From XYA12-FULL-58-9 sp001798605 (lineage in GTDB: Bacteria > Myxococcota > XYA12-FULL-58-9), in NCBI GenBank assembly GCA_036736205.1, contig DAINMX010000156.1, positions 1 to 15,013 on the forward strand: a stretch of DNA of 15,013 nt. The letters run 5' to 3'. Shown one piece after another: positions 5,537-11,636 of the stretch (its first letter is position 1; every line of letters starts with the position of its first letter). Both the position numbers and the translations under genes were made by a program. Under the pieces are notes generated by a model. It was not told where the DNA came from. It saw only the letters and a list, made by a program, of their open reading frames with translations, and searched no databases.

Positions 5537-6459
5537 CCCATAACCTTCTTCTCAACTCCGACCTCGACTTGCCCGTCATCAGTCGCGGCAAGGTTCGTGA
5601 CAACTACGATCTTGGCGACAAGATCTTGCTGGTCGCCTCCGATCGCCTATCGGCCTTCGACGTCGTTTTCAAAGAGGGCATCCCGGACAAGGGGCGGGTC
5701 CTCACCCATGTGTCACTTTTCTGGGTCGACAAGCTTGCGGCGTGCAAGCCCTACCATTTGGTAACCGCCAACGCCGCCGACATGGGCCCGAAAGTTGCCG
5801 CCAGAGCAGCAGAGCTCAATGGTCGCGTTATGCTCGCTGAGAAGCTCGAGATGATCCCGGTGGAGTGCGTCGTTCGCGGGCACCTCGTCGGCTCAGGATG
5901 GAAGGACTACAAAGCTACCGGCAAGGTGTGTGGACACGATCTCCCGGCGGGAATGCAACAGGGCGATCGCTTTGACGAGCCGTTGTTCACCCCATCCACC
6001 AAAGCCGACATGGGTGATCATGACGAGAACATCTCCTTTGAGCGAGCCGTCGAGCTGGTCGGCAGCGACATCGCGCGCGAGCTGCGCGATCGTTCCATCT
6101 CCATCTTCAAGGAAGCTGCGGCCTACGCCCGCGAGCGTTCCCTGATATTGGTCGACACCAAGTTCGAGTTCGGCCGTCGCGCCGACGGCACGGTGGTTTT
6201 GGCGGACGAGGTGCTCACCCCCGATTCCAGTCGCTACTGGGATCTCGCAGAGGCCGAGGCGACCGAGCGTGGCAAAACTCCACCGAGCTTTGACAAACAA
6301 GTCGTGCGCGACTACCTCGAAACCCTCAACTGGAACAAACAACCCCCACCCCCTTCCCTCCCCACTGCGATCATCGACAAGACGGCGGGTCGGTACCATG
6401 AGCTGGTCGAGCGTTTGACGGGATCTGGGTTGACAAGTGGCCGCCCGGATCATAGATGA
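5533..6459 (+). CDS. purC: Phosphoribosylaminoimidazole-succinocarboxamide synthase (SAICAR synthetase)
   Basis: PurC joins CAIR and aspartate using ATP to form SAICAR in de novo purine synthesis, in the cytoplasm. At 308 residues it belongs to the longer PurC form. Family signatures are clear: GKVRDNYDLG (19-28), SDRLSAFD (37-44), EKLEMIPVECVVRGHLVGSGW (103-123), FTPSTKADMGDHDEN (152-166), and DTKFEFG with DEVLTPDSSRYW (208-236). The ATG at 5533 is the only possible start: an in-frame TGA lies at 5497-5499 and no other start codon follows it. No Shine-Dalgarno is present. No other purine gene is in the window. Its last bases contain the tetR promoter and its stop codon is part of the TetR operator. 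Confidence 0.96.
   Translation: MTHNLLLNSDLDLPVISRGKVRDNYDLGDKILLVASDRLSAFDVVFKEGIPDKGRVLTHVSLFWVDKLAACKPYHLVTANAADMGPKVAARAAELNGRVMLAEKLEMIPVECVVRGHLVGSGWKDYKATGKVCGHDLPAGMQQGDRFDEPLFTPSTKADMGDHDENISFERAVELVGSDIARELRDRSISIFKEAAAYARERSLILVDTKFEFGRRADGTVVLADEVLTPDSSRYWDLAEAEATERGKTPPSFDKQVVRDYLETLNWNKQPPPPSLPTAIIDKTAGRYHELVERLTGSGLTSGRPDHR
6430..6458 (+). promoter_or_regulatory. tetR operon promoter inside the end of purC
   Basis: TTGACA (6430-6435), a 17-base spacer and TAGATG (6453-6458) lie within the last codons of purC. The -35 is perfect and the -10 is weak (three of six). The expected start site (near 6465) falls at the centre of the palindrome at 6457-6474, which supports the assignment. 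Confidence 0.5.
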
Positions 6460-6474
6460 CTGACCGGTCAGTCA
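6457..6474. promoter_or_regulatory. 18-bp perfect palindromic operator, probable TetR site
   Basis: TGACTGACCGGTCAGTCA is a perfect 18-bp palindrome. Its first three bases are the purC stop codon and it ends 12 bases before the tetR start codon. Size, symmetry and position next to a tetR gene fit an autoregulatory TetR-family operator, overlapping the -10 box and start site. I found no second copy in the window. Confidence 0.8.
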
Positions 6475-6486
6475 CGGGGTCGGCCT

Positions 6487-7140
6487 TTGCCAAAAGACAC
6501 ACTCAATAACATCCCTCAGGAGAAACGCGAACGGATCCTGCGCGAGGCCGCATTGGCATTCGCCGAACGTGGCTATGCGGCCACTGACATGGCCGCTCTG
6601 GCCCGCCGCTGTGGTATTGCCAAGGGTTCGATCTATAACTACTTCGAAAGCAAAGAAGAGCTGTACGTGTACGTCTGCCGTGACGGTATGGAGAAGTCAC
6701 GGTCCGCGGTTTGGGGAGACACGGACGAAGGTTGGAACATCTACCAAGATATCGACCACATGTTTCGAAGCGGCGTGGAGTTTGCTCGCGCGCATCCCGA
6801 GTTCATTTCCATCTACCTAAACGCCGGATCCACAGGCGTACAACATCTGACCCAAGACTTGATCGTCGAGTTGGAGAAGCGCACCGCGGATCAACTGAAG
6901 TTGCGATTGCGCCAGGGGATCAACGACGGTGTTGTTCGCAAGGATCTGGATGTCAATCTGACAGCTTGGATCATCAACAACTCTTACGTGATGTTGCTCG
7001 CAGCTCTGGTGTCTCGCCACTTCGAGCTGCGAATGCGCGAGTACCTCGACATCCCCAACGCGATGTCCGCTGAGGATGTGTCCGTCCAGCGGGAAAGAAC
7101 GATTCAGTTGTTACAAAGCTTTCTGCGACCAAAGTCGTAG
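6487..7140 (+). CDS. TetR/AcrR-family transcriptional regulator
   Basis: This 217-residue protein has the typical TetR N-terminal DNA-binding domain: KRERILREAALAFAERGY (13-30) followed by the helix-turn-helix ATDMAALARRCGIAKGSIYNYF (about 32-53) and SKEELY. The remaining about 150 helical residues form the variable ligand-binding and dimer domain, which does not reveal the ligand. The start is TTG 6487, preceded by a GGGG stretch at 6476-6479; the next upstream in-frame triplet of note is the purC stop codon. It likely represses itself and the five genes downstream through the palindrome at 6457-6474, with release by a pathway metabolite. The next gene follows after 19 bases. Confidence 0.93.
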   Translation: MPKDTLNNIPQEKRERILREAALAFAERGYAATDMAALARRCGIAKGSIYNYFESKEELYVYVCRDGMEKSRSAVWGDTDEGWNIYQDIDHMFRSGVEFARAHPEFISIYLNAGSTGVQHLTQDLIVELEKRTADQLKLRLRQGINDGVVRKDLDVNLTAWIINNSYVMLLAALVSRHFELRMREYLDIPNAMSAEDVSVQRERTIQLLQSFLRPKS

Positions 7141-7159
7141 GAATGGAAAGGGAAGAACC

Positions 7160-8764
7160 ATGGCAAACATGAGCGGTGGAGCAGTCATCGCGCGAATGCT
7201 CAAGGCAGAGGGCGTCGAGGTAGCTTTCGGAATCGTCGACGGATCCTACCTGGGATTGTGCGCAGGCCTGCGGGATCAAGAGATCGCCTTGGTCACCCCA
7301 CGGCACGAGACCTGTGGTTGCCACATGGCCGGCAACTATGCACGATTAAGCGGCAAGCTCGGTGTGGTCCTGGCGTCCAATGGTCCCGGCGTCGCCAACG
7401 TGCTGAGCGGCGTAGCGGTCGAGCAGGAGGAGGGCAACCGCGTTCTCCTGCTCACCAGTTGCCGCAGGGTCGGCATTCACTACCCGAACCGTGGCGCCAC
7501 TTTCCAGTCATTCAACCAGGTGGGCGTCATCAAACAGATGTCTAAGTGGTCTGAGGCTGTCCCGTCCTTTGATCGCATTGCCGAGCTCATGCGCAAAGCG
7601 CTCAAGAAATGCTGGGAAGGCAGGCCTGGGGTCGTTCATCTCGACATTCCCGAAAACATTCTCAATGGCAANNNNNNNNNNNNNNNNNNNNNNNNNNNNN
7701 NNNNNNNNNNNNNNNNNNNNNNNNNNNNNNNNNNNNNNNNNNNNNNNNNNNNNNNNNNNNNNNNNNNNNNNTGGCCGATGGTGCAGGTCAAACCCAACAA
7801 CGAAGTACGCAATGCCGCCGACCTGGTCCTTTGTCTCGGTGCCCGTCTCGGCGAAACCGACTGGTGGGGAAAGGCACCCTATTGGGCACAGCCTCAAGAT
7901 CAGAAGATGATTCAGGTCGACTTGGATGATGAGGTTCTCGGCCGCATCCGCCCCATCGAAGTCGGTGTGCAAGCAGATATCAAAGTCTTCCTACGCCTGC
8001 TCGCCGACGAGCTCGACTCCCTCAAGTCCACGATGCCCATCAAGGCTCGTGAGGACGAGGTGAAGCGCCTCGCCGAAGGCCGCACCAAGGATCGCCTGAG
8101 TCTCGACTCCAAGCTCGAGGACCGGGCCACTCCAATGCTCACGGCCCACATCGGCCGAACCTGCCAAGAGGTCCTCGAGAAAGATGCCGTGGTGGTATTC
8201 GACGGCGGCAACACCTCGGTGTGGGGCCAGTTCTACTATCAGGCGACGACGCCCAACTCGGTGCTCGCCACCCATCACATGGGTCACCTCGGTGCTGGCG
8301 TCGGCCAGGCAATCGGTGCCGCGATTGCGCGTCCAGACAAACAGGTGGTCTGCATCATCGGCGACGGCGCCTTTGGCATGCACCCGCAGGAGATTGAAAC
8401 TGCGGTTCGCCATGACCTCCACAACATCGTCTTCATTGTCGCCGCCGACAAGCAGTGGGGTATGGTCAAGATGACCCAGAGCATCGCCTTCAAGCCGCTG
8501 AAGATGATGCTCAAAAAGCAGCTCCCCGATGAGGACACCATCAACTCGGGTTTCGGGGAGATTGAGTACGATCAGCTCGCTCTGGCCATGGGTGGTCATG
8601 GCGAGCGGGTGGCAGACCCCAACGAGCTCGCAGCCGCACTCAAGCGCTGCTTGGCCTCGGACAAGCCATCGGTCATCCACGCCGACGTCGATTCCAAGAA
8701 GCACCTGTGGGCCCCAGCGTTGTTGCACTTCAAGGCAATGCACCAGGAGCCCAAGGGTAAATAG
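7160..8764 (+). CDS. ThDP-dependent enzyme, acetolactate-synthase-like (interrupted by N gap)
   Basis: It has the three-domain layout of the acetolactate synthase/decarboxylase superfamily. The Pyr domain (1 to about 170) carries the catalytic Glu50 in PRHET and SNGPGVAN; the central domain (ADLVLCLGARLG, MIQVDLDDEVLG) is partly lost in the 100-N gap; the PP domain carries GDG at 401-403 (placeholder numbering). Members decarboxylate 2-oxoacids or join and cleave carbon-carbon bonds with thiamine diphosphate. The usual NN that closes the GDG motif is Ala-Asp here (AADKQWG), at the same spacing (GDG-x25) as the intact NN of the downstream paralogue. Asp could still hold the metal. The start ATG 7160 has GGGAAG upstream. 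Position beside an Xsc-like gene suggests an oxoacid decarboxylase in the same pathway; that is inference. Confidence 0.88.
   Translation: MANMSGGAVIARMLKAEGVEVAFGIVDGSYLGLCAGLRDQEIALVTPRHETCGCHMAGNYARLSGKLGVVLASNGPGVANVLSGVAVEQEEGNRVLLLTSCRRVGIHYPNRGATFQSFNQVGVIKQMSKWSEAVPSFDRIAELMRKALKKCWEGRPGVVHLDIPENILNGXXXXXXXXXXXXXXXXXXXXXXXXXXXXXXXXXXWPMVQVKPNNEVRNAADLVLCLGARLGETDWWGKAPYWAQPQDQKMIQVDLDDEVLGRIRPIEVGVQADIKVFLRLLADELDSLKSTMPIKAREDEVKRLAEGRTKDRLSLDSKLEDRATPMLTAHIGRTCQEVLEKDAVVVFDGGNTSVWGQFYYQATTPNSVLATHHMGHLGAGVGQAIGAAIARPDKQVVCIIGDGAFGMHPQEIETAVRHDLHNIVFIVAADKQWGMVKMTQSIAFKPLKMMLKKQLPDEDTINSGFGEIEYDQLALAMGGHGERVADPNELAAALKRCLASDKPSVIHADVDSKKHLWAPALLHFKAMHQEPKGK
7672..7771. other. Assembly gap of 100 N
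   Basis: Exactly 100 N interrupt the first ThDP gene. The round size suggests a fixed placeholder. Comparison with the downstream paralogue implies that about 250 bases are really missing, because only 55 positions (34 of them unknown) separate the DIP and ADLVL motifs, against 104 in the paralogue. Confidence 0.95.
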
Positions 8765-8806
8765 GATGCGCTTCAAGGCAATGCACCAGGAGCTCGAGGG
8801 TAAATA
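8728..8806 (+). repeat. Tandem duplication of the ThDP gene 3' end
   Basis: A 36-base segment at 8728-8763 recurs at 8771-8806 with two mismatches and a period of 43 bases. The first copy encodes the last residues of the ThDP enzyme and most of its stop codon. The second copy forms a separate 13-codon frame from ATG 8766 (MRFKAMHQELEGK, stop 8805-8807) that abuts the symporter ATG at 8808, and it supplies that gene's GAGGG ribosome binding site. Both mismatches change the amino acid (Pro to Leu, Lys to Glu). Confidence 0.95.
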
Positions 8807-8807
8807 A

Positions 8808-9737
8808 ATGGATCCGACAGCGGTCGACCAAATTCGGCTCAATTTCAGCAGCGTCGGGTTGACGGCAATCAATGCTGTCATTGGGCTGATGATGTTTGGC
8901 GTTGCCCTCGACATCAAGCTTGAGGACTTCTCGCGCATCCTGCGTTCGCCAAAAGCACCTGCGATTGGCCTGATGGCGCAGTTCATCCTGTTGCCGGCGG
9001 TGACCTTTGCGCTGACGATGGTGATGGGACCCTTGCCGTCAATCGCCTTGGGAATGATACTGGTTGCCGCCTGCCCAGGTGGCAACCTCTCAAACCTCTT
9101 GTGTTACCTCGCTGGCGGTAACGTTGCCGTGTCGATTACGATGACCGCAATCTCCACTGTTGTGGCCATCATCATGACTCCGCTCAACCTAATGGTTTGG
9201 GGGAGCCTCAATCCCAACACGGCCCCAATTCTCCGCGAAGTGAGTCTGAGCCCCGTGGACGTCTTCGTGACGGTTTTTGTCATCCTCGGAATACCGCTGG
9301 GATTGGGACTGTTGGTGGCCAAATGGAAGCCAAATCTCGTCGACAAGGTTCGCAAACCGTTCAAGATCATCACGGTGATTGTGTTTGTCGCCGTGATCTG
9401 CGGTGCCTTAGCGGCGAATTTCCAGACGTTTCTCGAAGTCATCGGTTTGGTGATGATTGTGGTTCTCATCCACAACGGCCTTGCCCTCGGCACGGGATAT
9501 GCGGCGGCGCGCGTCGCCGGATTACTGCCGCGAGATCGACGGGCGGTGGCCATCGAGGTTGGCATTCAAAACTCAGCGTTGGGTTTGGTGCTGGTTTTCA
9601 ATTTCTTCGATGGACTCGGGGGGATGGCCATCATCGTCGCTTGGTGGGGCGTGTGGCACATCGTCGCTGGGCTGTCGCTGGCACTTTTCTGGTCGCGCCG
9701 ACCCATCAAGTTGACCGGACAGGAGTTCCCCTCGTGA
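8808..9737 (+). CDS. BASS (bile acid:sodium symporter, SLC10-like) transporter
   Basis: This 309-residue inner-membrane protein has about nine to ten hydrophobic segments and the signatures of the BASS family: FGVALDIKLEDFSRILRSP (30-48), MAQFILLP with Gln58, ACPGGNLSNLL with Ser95-Asn96, SITMTAIST (109-117) and EVGIQNSALG with Glu250 and Gln254. In characterised bacterial homologues these polar residues build the two sodium sites, so sodium-coupled uptake of an organic anion is likely. Family substrates include bile acids, steroid sulfates and small carboxylates; the substrate here is unknown. The start ATG follows the duplicated segment, with GAGGG 8 bases upstream. Its TGA overlaps the next start codon (GTGA), a strong sign of co-translation. 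In this cluster it would import the pathway substrate. Confidence 0.93.
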   Translation: MDPTAVDQIRLNFSSVGLTAINAVIGLMMFGVALDIKLEDFSRILRSPKAPAIGLMAQFILLPAVTFALTMVMGPLPSIALGMILVAACPGGNLSNLLCYLAGGNVAVSITMTAISTVVAIIMTPLNLMVWGSLNPNTAPILREVSLSPVDVFVTVFVILGIPLGLGLLVAKWKPNLVDKVRKPFKIITVIVFVAVICGALAANFQTFLEVIGLVMIVVLIHNGLALGTGYAAARVAGLLPRDRRAVAIEVGIQNSALGLVLVFNFFDGLGGMAIIVAWWGVWHIVAGLSLALFWSRRPIKLTGQEFPS

Positions 9738-10720
9738 GCAAAAATATCACATCCGTTCTCATCACCGGTGCCGGTGGCTACATCGGCCGCATCGTCGTCA
9801 AGAAGCTCGCCGCCCTCAAGGCGAGCGATGATGCCAAAATTGACGCCATCGTCGCCACCGACGTGCGAGAGACCCCCAAGGCCGACCAGATCGACGGCGT
9901 CACCTACGTCACCGCAGACATTCGCTCCCGTGATCTCGCTGCCATCCTCGAGGAGCACAAAGTCGACGTGGTCGCTCACCTGGCCGCCATGGTCTCAGCG
10001 GGCAAGAAGGACGATCGAGAGTTGCTCTATTCCATCGATGTCCTCGGCACCAAGAACGTCCTCGAGTGTTGCCTCGCGGCCAAAGTCAGCAAGATCATCG
10101 TGACCTCCAGCGGTGCATCCTATGGCTACTATGCCGACAACCCCGACTGGCTCGACGAGAACGATGCCCTGCGCGGCAACGTCGAGATGCCCTATTCAGA
10201 CAACAAACGGCAGGTCGAAGAGATGCTGTCTCGCTGGCGTCGAGATCATCCACAACTCAAGCAGCTGATCCTTCGCCCCGGCACTGTTCTCGGCGATACC
10301 GCAGCCAATCAGATCACCGCGCTCTTCGATGGCCGTGTGGTCATGGGACTACGCGGCGCTGCGATACCCTTTGTACTCATCTGGGACGACGACGTCGCGG
10401 AGATCATCGTCGTGGGAGCCACCAGCGACAAGACCGGCATCTTCAATCTCGCTGGGGACGGCGCTTTGACCATGCAGGAGATGGCCAAGATGCTCGGCAA
10501 ACCGTTTGTGCCGCTGCCCGTCACTCTCGTCAAAGGTGCACTGTGGGGATTGAGCAAGCTTGGGTTGTCCTCTTTCGGCCCGGAGCAGGTCAACTTCCTG
10601 CGTTACCGGCCAGTGTTGGCGAACCGTCGCCTCAAAGAAGAGTTCGGCTACATTCCGCGCAAGACCACCCGCGAGGTCTTTGAATACTTTCTGGAGACTC
10701 GCAGCCGTGCCCAGGCGTGA
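9734..10720 (+). CDS. NAD-dependent epimerase/dehydratase family protein (extended SDR)
   Basis: This 328-residue protein starts at GTG 9734, overlapping the symporter stop codon by four bases, with AGGAG about ten bases upstream. It has the extended-SDR features: TGAGGYIG nucleotide-binding motif (11-18), VTSSGASYG with Ser125/Ser126, and the active-site YSDNK (Tyr154, Lys158). The C-terminal half resembles sugar epimerases and 3-beta-hydroxysteroid-dehydrogenase-like members (LRYRPVLANRRLKEEFGYIPRKT near the end), which reduce, oxidise, epimerise or dehydrate a substrate with NAD(P). No signal peptide is seen, so it is cytoplasmic. The reaction cannot be deduced; position suggests action on the compound imported by the symporter. 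Its end overlaps the next gene by 14 bases. A longer upstream frame exists but lies inside the symporter gene. Confidence 0.9.
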   Translation: MSKNITSVLITGAGGYIGRIVVKKLAALKASDDAKIDAIVATDVRETPKADQIDGVTYVTADIRSRDLAAILEEHKVDVVAHLAAMVSAGKKDDRELLYSIDVLGTKNVLECCLAAKVSKIIVTSSGASYGYYADNPDWLDENDALRGNVEMPYSDNKRQVEEMLSRWRRDHPQLKQLILRPGTVLGDTAANQITALFDGRVVMGLRGAAIPFVLIWDDDVAEIIVVGATSDKTGIFNLAGDGALTMQEMAKMLGKPFVPLPVTLVKGALWGLSKLGLSSFGPEQVNFLRYRPVLANRRLKEEFGYIPRKTTREVFEYFLETRSRAQA

Positions 10721-11522
10721 CCTCAAAGATAGGGTCGTCGTCGTCACCGGTGCCGCTGGAGGCCTGGGCCTTGCTTTGTGCCGCGCCTTTGGTGCACGGG
10801 GTGCGCGACTCGGTTTGCTCGACCTCCGTGGGGAAACACTCGACCAAGCCGTCCTTGAGCTCGAATCCTTGGGATTTGAGGCAGCGGGCCTCGCCTGTGA
10901 CGTCACCGATCAAGAACATTGCAGGCGCGCAATCGACACCCTCATCGACAGGTTCGATGGCATCGATGTCCTGATCAACAACGCAGGCATCACCCATCGC
11001 AGCGAGTTTGCAAACACTGATCTGGACGTGTATCGCAGAGTCATGGAAGTGAGTTATTTCGGTTCCATCAACTGTACCAAGGCCGCCCTGCCCTCTTTGC
11101 TCCAACGTCGCGGCCAAATAATCGCCATCAGCTCGGTGGCTGGATTTGCACCACTGTTCGGACGCACTGGCTACGCCGCAGCCAAACACGCGATGATTGG
11201 CTTCTTCAGCTCTCTGCGTGCCGAGTTGTCAGACAAGGGCATCGGTATCCTGGTGGTGACCCCTAGCTTCATCAAAACCAACATTGACGCCAATGCTCTC
11301 GGTGCCGACGGCGAAAAGCTCACGCACGAAAAACCCACCATTGGCAAAGCAATCTCAGCCGATACAGCGGCGGAGGCGATTGTCCGCGCTGCAGAGCAAG
11401 ATAAACGGACGCTCCTCATCACCCCGATCGCCAAGGCTGCCCGGGTGTTGACGACGGTTGCCCCTCGACTCTACGAATGGCTTATGACACGCTCACTGCG
11501 CTCCGAATTCCAGGACAAATGA
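10707..11522 (+). CDS. Classical short-chain dehydrogenase/reductase
   Basis: The 271-residue protein starts at GTG 10707, 14 bases before the previous stop, with TGGAG upstream. All classical SDR motifs are present: TGAAGGLG (14-21), Asp39 at the end of strand 2 (favouring NAD over NADP), NNAG (91-94), Ser143, and YAAAK with Tyr156 and Lys160. It probably oxidises an alcohol or reduces a carbonyl in the cytoplasm. The C-terminal extension (about 225-271, ending RLYEWLMTRSLRSEFQDK) recalls DHRS7-type members that act on hydrophobic carbonyls. Sulfoacetaldehyde reductase IsfD is also an SDR, so a role next to the Xsc-like enzyme is conceivable, but that is inference. Confidence 0.93.
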   Translation: MPRRDLKDRVVVVTGAAGGLGLALCRAFGARGARLGLLDLRGETLDQAVLELESLGFEAAGLACDVTDQEHCRRAIDTLIDRFDGIDVLINNAGITHRSEFANTDLDVYRRVMEVSYFGSINCTKAALPSLLQRRGQIIAISSVAGFAPLFGRTGYAAAKHAMIGFFSSLRAELSDKGIGILVVTPSFIKTNIDANALGADGEKLTHEKPTIGKAISADTAAEAIVRAAEQDKRTLLITPIAKAARVLTTVAPRLYEWLMTRSLRSEFQDK

Positions 11523-11636
11523 TGCTGCTGCAACGGGATGAGAGAGCCCAGCGAACGAGCAACAAACCCATAGCAACAACGAAGAAACGAGCAGCGACAA
11601 GACATTGCCGGCGATGCCGGTTGGAGGAACGAAAAT
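11523..11636 (+). promoter_or_regulatory. Leader between SDR and xsc genes, T-poor with an RBS-proximal hairpin
   Basis: This is the longest intergenic stretch inside the cluster. From about 11535 to 11603 it is nearly free of T and should be unstructured; AACGAGCA occurs twice. At 11608-11620, CCGGC-GAT-GCCGG forms a perfect 5-bp hairpin ending two bases before the GGAGGA Shine-Dalgarno (11623-11628) of the next gene. No promoter pair is evident. Translation control or Rho loading are possible readings; neither is shown. Confidence 0.4.

Noticed and set aside
7991..9085. Long reverse-strand frame of 364 codons
   Set aside because: It lies opposite the ThDP and symporter genes, shows no family motifs and is a codon-bias shadow.
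9197..9733. 179-residue N-terminal extension of the epimerase-family protein
   Set aside because: It runs inside the symporter gene in another frame; the Rossmann motif begins just after GTG 9734, which has its own Shine-Dalgarno.
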